A stretch of 64,000 nucleotides of DNA, from contig NZ_VFOL01000001.1 in NCBI RefSeq assembly GCF_006716065.1, forward strand, positions 3,720,001 through 3,784,000, written 5' to 3'. The position numbers and the translations under genes were made by a program. The notes under the pieces are model-generated. The model did no database searches, was not told the origin of the DNA, and saw nothing but the letters and a program-made list of their open reading frames with translations. This stretch comes from Salinispora arenicola (GTDB lineage Bacteria; Actinomycetota; Actinomycetes; Mycobacteriales; Micromonosporaceae). Shown here one piece after another: positions 8,424 to 16,532 of this stretch. Each line of letters opens with the position of its first letter. The stretch's first letter is position 1.

Positions 8424-9026
8424 TCACTTGTTGAGGCGCCATTGGTCGACGGTCTCGCCTCGGAGCACGCTGAGTAGTGCCTCTTTGTTCTCGAAGCTGG
8501 TGACCTTGTCACGGTCCTCGCTCAGGTGGATGTGCCACAGGTGCGATGGGTCGGACGTGGCGGCTTCGTCGGTGCGGAAGTCCCAGCCTTCCACGTCGGT
8601 GTCGTTGTCGGCCTGCCCGAAGAACTCACGCCAGCCGTCCAGGCGAGGATCGTTGGAGTCCTTGCCGGAGGCGAGTAGGCGGCTGGAGTACTCCGCGATG
8701 TTGGTGGCCTCTGAGAAGGTCCAGTCGTAGGCGGCGGCCTTGTCCGAGGGTCCGCCTTGGTCCTTCTCGTCGAGGATGGAGTAGTCGGTGGGGTCGTTCG
8801 CTGTGCGAGTGTTGTGGTAGCCAGGCTTGTCGGTGTAGACACCGCCGTCGGTCGTACCTGGCTGCAACGTCAGAAGCTCCTCCTGCAGCCACGAGGAGGC
8901 ATCGGCTACCTTGTCCGGGTGTGGGTTGCCGGCAGCGGTGGCGGGTGTGGTGGCAACCGCGAAGGCTCCGCCTAGAGTCGCGGATGCAGCTACGGCCAGG
9001 ACACTACGACGCAGAATCGTGTTCAT
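8424..9026 (-). CDS. Secreted M15-like peptidoglycan hydrolase
   Basis: This 200-residue protein starts at ATG 9026 behind GGAG and carries a Sec signal peptide (MNTILRRSVLAVAASATLGG to ATAA, about 33 residues). The mature part contains KPGYHNTR, GPSDKAAAYDWTF and SHLWHIHLSEDRDK. The His, Asp and WHxH arrangement matches the metal ligands of M15/VanY-like carboxypeptidases. The same sequence pattern occurs in conserved proteins of actinomycetes and in actinophage lysis or tail regions. It ends with VLRGETVDQWRL, a conserved tail of that group. The peptidase role is inferred from the motifs; the family is essentially uncharacterised. Confidence 0.7.
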   Translation of the reverse strand: MNTILRRSVLAVAASATLGGAFAVATTPATAAGNPHPDKVADASSWLQEELLTLQPGTTDGGVYTDKPGYHNTRTANDPTDYSILDEKDQGGPSDKAAAYDWTFSEATNIAEYSSRLLASGKDSNDPRLDGWREFFGQADNDTDVEGWDFRTDEAATSDPSHLWHIHLSEDRDKVTSFENKEALLSVLRGETVDQWRLNK

Positions 9027-9377
9027 GAGAATGCTCCATTCGGGGGTCGACACCTCACACGCGCCCGACAGGGGGGATTCGGGAGCAGGGGTGTGCGAGC
9101 ACCGTCCGGCGCTCAACAGAACAAGAAAAGAAGTACGTTTCTCAGGCGACCGCGGCCCCGGGGGTTCAGGGGCTCGCACGGCGCCGGGTCCATGTGTAAC
9201 GACCGGCGGGCCACCATCATTCCGGGGCGCACACACGGGTGGCGTACGCCCGTGGGCGGGGTAGCTCCTCGGTCGTAGGCACACTGTAACGCGCTGACGC
9301 CGGTCCGGGATTCCGCCATCACCGCGCCCCCGACCACACCCCACACGGGCATCAACCGGACCAGCGTGATGGTGGCC
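9027..9377. other. Intergenic region without recognised gene
   Basis: No coding frame here shows domain-like sequence or a plausible start. The part nearest 9027 must carry the promoter of the minus-strand secreted hydrolase. The rest looks like eroded sequence adjoining the broken methyltransferase. Confidence 0.4.
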
Positions 9378-10255
9378 TCAGCAGTGTCGCATCCGCCCAT
9401 ACGCGCTGGGAGGGGACGTGTTCGCGGACCGCGTACTGCGGTGAAGAAGTCGGCCGGCGTTGACGTGCCGGTCACCGGTAGCGATGGCGTCGCGGGTGTT
9501 CTTCTGCTGGAAGAACGAGGTGCGGGGGATGATCACGCTGTCGCGGACGCCGCAGACGAGGGCGATGCACTCCTCGACCAGTTCGAGGCCGGCGTTGAGG
9601 CCGGCGGCGGCGACCATGCCGGGGATGTCGATGAGTTCGCCGTGGCGGCGGTAGGGCCGGGCAGTGACGACGGCGTGCCCACCGGGACGCAGCACCGCCC
9701 GCCCGGCAGCCGGCGAGTATTCGGTGAACCCATCAGCCAGCACACTATGGCTGCGATAGGCAAGGTTGTTGACACCGCAGTACTTGTGATTGATCTTGCG
9801 GACCTTGCCGCGTCGCGGTCCGGGAGTGCGGACGTGGCCGTGGGTGGATGACCCGCACGGCGGTGAGGTGATCACTAGGGAGACCTGCCCGTGCAGCTCG
9901 CCGGTAGCAGCGCCGGCAACGCGGTGGAGTTCCCGTGGTAGATCTCGCCCCGGCCTGGCGCTCCGGTTGGACGGCATGACGGATGTTGTCCGCTGCCTTG
10001 GCGACCCATTCGGCTTCGTACTCGATTCCGACGCCGTGGCGGCCGAGGTGCATGGCTTCGATGAGGGTGGTGCCGACGCCGGCCATAGGGTCGAGCACCA
10101 GATCGCGGGGGTCGGTGTAGGTGCGGATGGCGTACCGGGGAATGGTCGGCAGCATCTTGCCGGGGTGCGTCATCGACTCGCGGGTGTACCGGCCACGCCG
10201 CAGGTCGTCGGCTGATCTGCCAGCGGCGAAACATCTACCTGGCCGGGCTCGACGA
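9378..10255 (-). pseudogene. Frameshifted TRM11/N4-N6-type SAM methyltransferase
   Basis: The minus strand encodes both halves of a nucleic-acid methyltransferase in different frames. The first half (about 10,220-10,000) has RGRYTRESMTHPGKMLPTIP and the SAM-binding motif DPMAGVGTTLIEAMHLGRHG. The second half (9977-9430) has the catalytic motif LVITSPPCGS, then LRPGGHAVVTARPYRRHGEL and a family-like C-terminus IIPRTSFFQQKN. A shift near 9980 separates motif I from motif IV, and no good start codon remains at the 5' end. Methyltransferases of this group are common cargo of actinomycete integrative elements. The catalytic Tyr usually found in TSPPY is Cys here. Confidence 0.65.
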
Positions 10256-10273
10256 GCATTATAGTCCGGCTTC

Positions 10274-11023
10274 ATGACGTCCATCACGACGAGAACGGTC
10301 GAGTACCCGGCCGACGGCTTGACGATGATCGGGCACCTCGCCCTGCCCGTCGGCGTCGACCGCCGGCCGGCGGTCCTGGTCGGACCCGAGGGGCCGGGGC
10401 TCAACGACTTTCAGCGCCGCCGGGCCGACGCCCTGGCGGAGTTGGGGTATGTGGCGCTGGCCTTCGACATTCACGGCGGACGCTGGTTCACCGACCCCCA
10501 GGAGATGCTGGCGCGCGTGACTCCGCTGCTCGCTGACCCCGACCGGATGCGGGGCATCGGCCACGCAGCGCTTGACGTGCTGTGCGGCGAACCACGGACC
10601 GACCCGGACCGCATCGCCGCCATCGGCTACGGCATCGGGGGAGCAATCGTGCTGGAACTCGGCCGCGACGCCGCCAATCTGCGCGGGATCGCAACGATTA
10701 ACGCAATGACCACAGGCCGGCCGGGCGAGGCGGCGCACATTCGCTGCCCGGTGTGGGCCGGGGTCGGGTCGGAAGACCCGATCGTATCGCCGGCCCAACG
10801 GGAGGCGTTCACCGCCGAGATGCAGGCCGCGGACGTCGATTGGCGCCTCGTTGTCTACGGCGGCGCCCTGCACGCCTTCCACCACCCACCGATGGGGGCC
10901 GACCAGACGGTGCTCCCCGGCGTCGGCTACCACCAGCGGCATGCGCAGCGGGCCTGGCTCGACATCGTGGCCCTGCTTGCGGAGTGCCTTCACGTACCGG
11001 AGGACGTTGGCCTGCGTCACTAG
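10274..11023 (+). CDS. Dienelactone-hydrolase family protein lacking the nucleophile
   Basis: This 249-residue alpha/beta-hydrolase-fold protein matches the dienelactone hydrolase family in length and motif order. The acid Asp169 (GSEDPIV) and the His201 (GALHAFHHP) sit where the family's Asp and His do. The nucleophile elbow, normally GYCFGG, reads GYGIGG with Gly at position 120. The codon is GGC, one base from the Cys codon TGC. Either the protein has lost hydrolase activity or it uses the fold for another purpose. The start ATG at 10,274 has only a weak ribosome binding site, and the gene stands alone between decayed mobile DNA. Confidence 0.82.
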   Translation: MTSITTRTVEYPADGLTMIGHLALPVGVDRRPAVLVGPEGPGLNDFQRRRADALAELGYVALAFDIHGGRWFTDPQEMLARVTPLLADPDRMRGIGHAALDVLCGEPRTDPDRIAAIGYGIGGAIVLELGRDAANLRGIATINAMTTGRPGEAAHIRCPVWAGVGSEDPIVSPAQREAFTAEMQAADVDWRLVVYGGALHAFHHPPMGADQTVLPGVGYHQRHAQRAWLDIVALLAECLHVPEDVGLRH

Positions 11024-11026
11024 GGC

Positions 11027-11263
11027 CTGTATCAGGAGGCGGAGCTGATTGGCGCGACGTACCTGGAAGAAGCCAGCCTCACCGCCTACGGCGAGCGCAC
11101 CGGTCAGCCCCGCTGGACCCTGTACAAGCGGCGCACCGCCGCCGTCGCCCGGCTGCGGGCCGCGATCGAGCCCGGCGAGCTTGTCCGACCCGTACGCCGA
11201 CGTGTTCACCGAGGCCACTGCGACCGTGGTCCTCGACGGCCCAACGGCCCGAAGCGGACCTGA
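11027..11263 (+). pseudogene. Fragment of a sigma/HTH-like mobile-element protein
   Basis: An open frame without a start codon encodes ELIGATYLEEASLTAYGERT followed by GQPRWTLYKRRTAAVARLRA. This looks like the last helix-turn-helix of an RNA-polymerase-sigma-like or replication-type regulator found on actinomycete integrative elements. After the AAIEPGEL block the reading drifts out of frame, and an IS5-type element begins 25 bases beyond the stop. I treat it as the stump of a longer gene lost by insertion or deletion. Confidence 0.4.
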
Positions 11264-11288
11264 ATTGCTCGCGTTGAGCTGCAGCTTT

Positions 11289-12216
11289 CCAATGAGCATT
11301 TCCAAGCTGATCTTGTAGCTCAGGATGGGTGTGGTGGGCCCGGTGATCGATGGGTGCGAGGCTCCAGGTAGGACGGCTGTCGACCAAGACTCGAAGCCCC
11401 GACCGGGAGCCTCGCCATGCTGTCCTACCCCGCCCCGATTGCGTTGTCGAGCCGCATCCTGAACCACCTCGCCGACCGCATCCGCGGCTACCGTAACCAG
11501 CGCCCGATCTCGGTGGCGCGGCGCCTCGGCCCCGGCCGGCAGGCGCTGCTGACACTGGCTCACCTGCGTAACGGCGACACCTACACCCGACTCGCGGCCG
11601 GCTTCGCCATCGGCGTCGCCGCCGCCTGGCGCTGCGTCCAGGAGGCGATAGCTCTGCTCGCGGCGGCCGCCGATGACGTGGCCACCGCCATGCAACGGAT
11701 CCGCCGGCTGGCGTACGCGATCCTGGACGGCACGCTGATTCCGATCGACCGGGTCGCCGACCAGCGGCCGTACTACTCCGGGAAACACAAGTGCCACGGT
11801 GTGTACGTGCAGATCATGGCCGATGCCGCTGGCCGGCTCGTGTGGGCATCACCGGCGCTACCTGGCTCGGTCCATGACCTGACCGCAGCCCGGGATCACC
11901 GCATCAGCGACGCGCTGACCATCGCAGACGTGATGACCTTCGCTGACAAGGCTACCAAGGAGCCCACGGCAGCGTGCGCACGCCATTCAAGCGACGCCGC
12001 TTCCGACCCGAAGCTGTCACGCCGGCAGAAGACCGTGAACCGCGCCCACACGAAGATCCGCGCCGGCGGCGAACGCGCGATCGCCACCCTCAAGACCTGG
12101 AAGATCCTGACCAAGCTGCGCTGCTGCCCACGACGAGCGACCCCGATCGTGCAGGCCATCCTTGTCCTGCACCACGTCGAAGCCAACCGCTACACAGGAT
12201 GAAAACGGCTCATTGG
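11289..12216. mobile_element. IS5-family-like insertion sequence
   Basis: The transposase gene is bracketed by the short inverted repeat CCAATGAGC (11,289-11,297) and its complement GCTCATTGG (12,208-12,216). The repeats extend imperfectly inward. No target-site duplication is obvious, so the ends are tentative. The element sits just after a truncated mobile-element gene. Confidence 0.55.
11417..12202 (+). CDS. IS5-family (DDE_Tnp_4-type) transposase
   Basis: This 261-residue transposase has an N-terminal helix-turn-helix (TYTRLAAGFAIGVAAAWRCV) and DDE residues in AILDGTLIPIDRV, SVHDLTAARDH and GGERAIATLKTWKIL. Between FADKATK and KLSRRQKTV about 24 residues are unlike the family. Read one frame over, the same DNA gives GYQGAHGSVRTPFKRRRFRP, the normal family sequence. 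A 1-base loss near 11,950 and a 1-base gain near 12,010 therefore cancel, leaving one open frame with a scrambled segment before the catalytic Glu. Activity is doubtful. Confidence 0.8.
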   Translation: MLSYPAPIALSSRILNHLADRIRGYRNQRPISVARRLGPGRQALLTLAHLRNGDTYTRLAAGFAIGVAAAWRCVQEAIALLAAAADDVATAMQRIRRLAYAILDGTLIPIDRVADQRPYYSGKHKCHGVYVQIMADAAGRLVWASPALPGSVHDLTAARDHRISDALTIADVMTFADKATKEPTAACARHSSDAASDPKLSRRQKTVNRAHTKIRAGGERAIATLKTWKILTKLRCCPRRATPIVQAILVLHHVEANRYTG

Positions 12217-12822
12217 TGGGCAATGAACCGTAGTTGTCTCCAATTCCGGCGCGGACCATGGCTGTCCTGGTCCGGCCGGCCGGTGGAAGAACAGATTACC
12301 GAAGGTCGGCCCGCTCTCGGCTGAACATCCCCGACACCGTCGTTACCGCTGCCAAGCAGCCGGCGCCTCGTATGTGGTGCGGCCGGCGTGCCCAGCAGCA
12401 CTCCCAGCCCCGGCTGGCGGGCCTCGGTCACCCGGGCGAGGGCGTGGGAGCCGGGCATCGTCAACGCGACGATGCCTGCAATGAGGGCGGTGGATGAGTC
12501 GGGGTCGAGGGGCGATGCCCGCTTGCGATGCCGGTCAGGTGAGGAGGGCGTCGACGGCGGGGCGGGGGTGCGGGTGGGTGGGATCAGGTAGTTGTGGGTC
12601 TTTGGGGGTTTCTCTCGGGGTGTGCGGGGGTGTGTCTGGTGTCGTGGTGGAGGTATGTCTCGTTCAGGGATGTTTTTCGGGTTTGTGTTGTGGTGGGGTT
12701 GGTGTCGGTTTAGCTCGGGGTGGTTGCTGCCGCCTGCCTGGTAGCCGAGGACCACCGCCCCGGGGTTCTGCCCTGCGGGGTGGTGGTTGTCGTCCGTGAC
12801 GGGGAAGGACACCAACACTGCG
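12217..12822. promoter_or_regulatory. Intergenic region with long stem before beta-helix gene
   Basis: No convincing gene is present. The stretch 12,590-12,790 is unusually GT-rich on the plus strand. At 12,751-12,787 the arms ACCACCGCCCC and GGGGTGGTGGT (one G:U pair) could form an 11-bp stem about 35 bases before the next start codon. It may be a structured 5' UTR. I compared it by eye with c-di-AMP and cobalamin riboswitch cores and saw no match good enough to name it. Confidence 0.35.
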
Positions 12823-14190
12823 ATGAATGATCAGCGTTATGACCACGAACTGGATCGGCCGGGTGCGCGCTGGGCGAGGTCACGGTGGTGGGCTGTTGGG
12901 CTGGCCGGTATGACCGGTCTGGCTCTCACCACCAGCCTGGGCATCGGCGGCGCGCCGGCTATCGGCGCCGTCGACGGCACTGTTACCGCCGCTGACGGCC
13001 GGCCGGGAAAACCTGACCGCGCCTCCACCGACAACAAGGATCACGAGGGCAAGGGAACGAAGGGCAAGCGCCGGGGCACACCGGTCCCGTGTAGTGCCGA
13101 TGCGCTGATCGCGGCGATCACCCTGGGCAACGCCCGCGGCGGCGCCGTGCTCGACCTCGCCAAGGACTGCACCTACCTGCTCACCGCCGACATCGACGAC
13201 GGTGCTGGCCTGCCCGCCATCACCGCCCCGATCACCCTCAACGGCGGCAAACACACCAGCATCACCCGCGCCGCCGCCGCCGAACAATTCAGAATCTTCA
13301 CCGTCCAGATCGGCGGCCACCTCACCCTCAACCACCTCACCATCACCGGCGGGGAGATAAACGCCGACGGCGGAGGGGTTCTTGTCATCTCCGGCGGAGC
13401 GCTGACCGCTAACCACAGCACCATCACCCGCAACGTCGCGAACGACGGTGGTGGCATCGACAACTTTGGTGTCACCACTATTAATCACAGCATCGTCAGC
13501 CATAACATCTCCCAGGGATTCGGTGGCGGCGTTTCAAACTCTCAGGGAACATTAAATATCAACAATTCTCACATAATCGCTAACACGTCCAGCGAAGGCG
13601 GCGGCGTAGTGAGTTTCGATATGGCTAGCGCCGTAACGATAAGGAAGAGTGTGTTCGCCGGCAATTTCTCCCGGGGAGGGAGCGGAGGTTTGGCTGTTAG
13701 AAGCGGAATCGGTCAAATCTCCGATACAACGTTCACGAACAATCGCGCGAGTAACTTCGCTGGTGGAGTCTACATCGACCGGCCCGCCACTCTGCGGAAC
13801 GTGGAGATCGTAAAAAACACGGCGTTAACGCGGATGGCCGGAGGGCTATTTGTAGACATTAACGCGGCAGTCGTTGTTGACAAAAGTTTGATCAAGGACA
13901 ACGACTCTATCGCCGCCATCGGTGGCGGCGTATACAACACAGGTCAGCTGGTGATGCGAAAGACAACGGTCATCGGCAACCGGGCCGACCAAGGCGGCGG
14001 AATCTACAACGACGCCAACGGTACGCTCCCGCTCTTTTCGACCAAGATTGTCAAGAATGTCGCCATCATCGATGGAGGAGGCATCTTCAACAATGGCGGC
14101 ACGGTCGAGTTGAACACCGTCACTGGAACCACTGTGGTCAAGAACCGGCCGGACAACTGCTCCGGCGACGTACCCGGCTGCGCCGGATAG
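12823..14190 (+). CDS. Secreted right-handed beta-helix repeat protein
   Basis: This 455-residue protein begins at ATG 12,823, with an in-frame upstream alternative at 12,787. A basic N-terminus is followed by a hydrophobic export segment (WWAVGLAGMTGLALTTSLGI) and a Lys-rich linker. From about residue 120 on it consists of repeating units with GGGVxN/GGGIxN turns, such as NDGGGIDNFG, GFGGGVSNSQ, AIGGGVYNTG, QGGGIYNDA and DGGGIFNNGG. This is typical of parallel beta-helix (polymorphic outer-membrane protein-like) surface proteins. The second half (13,500-14,100) is visibly less GC-rich than its surroundings, which suggests acquisition. No catalytic motif is recognised; binding or adhesion is a guess. 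Confidence 0.75.
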   Translation: MNDQRYDHELDRPGARWARSRWWAVGLAGMTGLALTTSLGIGGAPAIGAVDGTVTAADGRPGKPDRASTDNKDHEGKGTKGKRRGTPVPCSADALIAAITLGNARGGAVLDLAKDCTYLLTADIDDGAGLPAITAPITLNGGKHTSITRAAAAEQFRIFTVQIGGHLTLNHLTITGGEINADGGGVLVISGGALTANHSTITRNVANDGGGIDNFGVTTINHSIVSHNISQGFGGGVSNSQGTLNINNSHIIANTSSEGGGVVSFDMASAVTIRKSVFAGNFSRGGSGGLAVRSGIGQISDTTFTNNRASNFAGGVYIDRPATLRNVEIVKNTALTRMAGGLFVDINAAVVVDKSLIKDNDSIAAIGGGVYNTGQLVMRKTTVIGNRADQGGGIYNDANGTLPLFSTKIVKNVAIIDGGGIFNNGGTVELNTVTGTTVVKNRPDNCSGDVPGCAG

Positions 14191-15256
14191 CAATCCGAGC
14201 ACATCGGATCTACGAGGGGTCCCGTTCACGCCGCTTGTCGGTGGGCGGGGCCCTTCGTCGCTCCCACACGATCAGCGCATCCCGACTTGGTCGGCGCCGG
14301 TGGCGTCGGCGATCCGCTCGGTCTGGTCACGCCTACATCATGTGGGCCTTCTCGTTCCTGCACGCGAACCTGTGGGAAGCCTGCGCCTACGTCGCCAACG
14401 CAGGTGGAGAAGAACTCGAGGAAGGCGAGCAACCAATGGGCCTCACCGCTGATCGAGTTGCCCAGGAAGTAGCAGTCAACCGCCGATGATGATCGCCACC
14501 CGGTGCGCCTTCCTTGATCCGGTCGCCGCGTTGTGAACTACGATCCGATCGTGGCCGATAGTTGCCAGCTCGCGCACCGCGTACGGCCCATGTGTGGGCA
14601 ATGCACCGACCGCACCATACAGACGATCACCACCGGATACACCTTCGTGTAGAACCTTCGACGCGGACACGGCGACCTCGCCACCGACATCCCGCCCGCG
14701 CGGTAGCCGCGAACTCGAGCAGGAACCGACCATGACCTGCGATCTGGTCCTCTGCGTGGTTGCGCTGCCATCGACACGACGACGTCCGATCCTGCAAGTC
14801 GACGGTGGACATCTGACCGTAGAACGCGAAGCGGATGCCCGGCGGGGGTGATGTTGTCGGGCGCCGCGCCCGCTGACGGCCTCGCCGGTTCGGCTGCCGT
14901 ATCCACCAGCCGAGCAGGTCGGGGCCGTCGAGTTCCAGCGCGCTCCGCATCAGGGCCCCTTCCCGCACACGACGTTATAGCCATCCGCCTAAACTTCGAT
15001 GAACAGTAATTTGGTTGTTCGTCGGACTCTGTCACTCGCAGCATCTGTTGGCTCAACCGGACGGGGCCGGCCCGGTTGGGTACCTCGTCTGCAGCTGTGC
15101 GGTGATCGTCTCGGCGAGCTTTCGGCGCGCCGCCAGCAGCGCCTGACCGGCGGCAACACGGAAGCCCGGCAGTTCGACTTCGACGACCAGCGCGACAGTG
15201 AAGGCGGAAACCGGCTGGTCCACGACGTGGGCCGGCCGGTACTGTTCGCCGGCCGG
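14191..15256. other. Eroded region with phage-protein tail remnant
   Basis: I find no intact gene in this 1.07-kb stretch. On the minus strand at about 14,281-14,340 the frame ERIADATGADQ followed by a stop matches the C-terminus of the phage-type protein remnant at 60-445 (GRITQATGADQ), including the shared DNA GGTCGGCGCCGGTGGC. A second coding-looking minus-strand tail (ALVVEVELPGFRVAAGQALL) ends near 15,053. Both are probably the stumps of deleted genes. Confidence 0.45.
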
Positions 15257-15270
15257 AAAGGAGCGCCGCG

Positions 15271-15624
15271 ATGGCCGAGACGACGATTCTGTGGCGGCCG
15301 ACCGGCCCCGAGGAGTTGGAACTCGTGCGCGCGTCCGGCTGGAAGGCGTGGCCACCGCGGCTGCCCGACCAGCCGATCTTCTACCCGGTCCTCAACGAGC
15401 AGTACGCGATCATGATCGCGCGGGACTGGAACGTATCCGCCTCCGGCGTCGGCTACGTCACCCGGTTTGAGGTCGACCGCGAGTTCGCCTCGCGTTACCC
15501 GATCCGGCAGGCCGGCGGCCGCGACATCCTCGAGCTGTGGGTGCCGGCCGAGGAACTCGACGAGTTCAACCAGCACATTGTTGGGCTGATTGAGGTGATC
15601 CACGAGTTCTGGCCAGGCAGCTGA
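15271..15624 (+). CDS. Conserved small protein, ADP-ribosylglycohydrolase-locus type
   Basis: This 117-residue protein has a very clear AAAGGAG ribosome binding site before ATG 15,271. It carries the conserved blocks TILWRPTGPEELELVRASGW, PDQPIFYPVLNEQYA and GRDILELWVPAEELDEFN. I recognise it as a widespread small bacterial family, sometimes annotated crystallin J1-associated, whose molecular function is unknown. It is soluble, without signal peptide or transmembrane segment. The following gene on the same strand is decayed. No function should be assigned from context. Confidence 0.75.
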   Translation: MAETTILWRPTGPEELELVRASGWKAWPPRLPDQPIFYPVLNEQYAIMIARDWNVSASGVGYVTRFEVDREFASRYPIRQAGGRDILELWVPAEELDEFNQHIVGLIEVIHEFWPGS

Positions 15625-15633
15625 AGGGGACGT

Positions 15634-16049
15634 GGTGACAGTGAACGAGGATGGAATCCTGCGCCGCTACGGCCTGCGTCCCAGTCGCGGAACACCTCGA
15701 TCAGATCCGCGACCTGCTCACGGCCCAGACGAGCTTGAGCGGCAGAGCCAGGGTTACGGCAACACGGAGGTGATGAAGATCAGCCGCGCAATGCCGGCGT
15801 GATGAGCGACGTCCTGACGATCTGGCGGGCGAAGTCGTCACGCTGGGACGCGTTCTGCTCGATCGACGTCCAGTTGCTGTGCGGCGACGGCTGGCCGATA
15901 CCAAGGCATACCTGCTCACGGAGGGTTCCGACGACGCCGCGCAGGCGCTGGATCACCTTCGCCATAGTGCGGCCGCAGGGGCTTTCGCCGACTTCTCGGC
16001 GGAGCAACAGGCGTCCTCGTACGCCGGCTACTACCACGCCCGAGTCGGG
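15634..16049 (+). pseudogene. Frameshifted conserved hypothetical gene
   Basis: Starting from GTG near 15,634, the coding sequence jumps frame several times: NEDGILRRYGLRPS, then VAEHLDQIRDLLTAQTS, then DVLTIWRAKSSRWDA with IDVQLLCG, then LADTKAYLLTEGSDDAAQAL and AEQQASSYAGYYHARVG. The pieces are collinear with an actinomycete family of small proteins that I recall only as hypothetical. At least three frame changes and a missing segment near 15,780 make it non-functional. It follows the intact small gene at 15,271 by ten bases, suggesting they once formed an operon. Confidence 0.55.
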
Positions 16050-16532
16050 TGTGAGCAACGAATGGCGACCACGGTGTATCGCGAGTTGAGCGGCGACGAG
16101 GCGGCGGTCTGGACCGCTTCTCCGCAACGTTCGACTTCCGACCCAGCATGCGCCGCCTCCCGGCAATCACCGAACCGACTCCATCGTCAGCCGGCTTGCG
16201 TCCTGGCGTCACGGCGCCCAAGCCCCACCGTGGACGAGGAGATGGAGGCACCATCTCGTCGTCAGTCATCTCCCAGGGCCAGGGCTCGTCCTGTATGAAC
16301 ACGCTGTGGTCGGAAAGACTGAGGTGGAACGACGTCCCTCAACCGGTCACGGACCGAAGTGGCCGGCCTGGCCGCCAGTTCGGCCTGGCGGGCGAGGCCG
16401 TGCGGCGACGGTGGTACGTGCCGCACTGTGGCATGTCGTATGACGGTTCCGCTATGTCGGACATCGAACATGCTCAGCTAGTATCTACCTACATCAATGA
16501 ATGGCGGTGTCGCCACTACCCAGGAGTGTGAG
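16050..16532. other. Intergenic region upstream of the fused protease
   Basis: No supported gene. The end nearest 16,532 must contain the protease promoter; the AGGAG ribosome binding site is at 16,522-16,526. The remainder looks like non-coding erosion following the pseudogene. Confidence 0.4.

Noticed and set aside
10259..11797. A 512-codon minus-strand frame opposite the hydrolase and IS5
   Set aside because: It is antisense to the dienelactone-hydrolase-family gene and the transposase; composition is low-complexity and no domain is seen.
12751..12787. Possible riboswitch before the beta-helix gene
   Set aside because: The stem is real but I could not match conserved core bases of c-di-AMP, cobalamin or other switches, so it is listed only as a hairpin.
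12210..12818. Minus-strand 202-codon frame in the intergenic region
   Set aside because: Pro/His/Arg-rich translation of GT-rich DNA with no ribosome binding site or recognisable motif.
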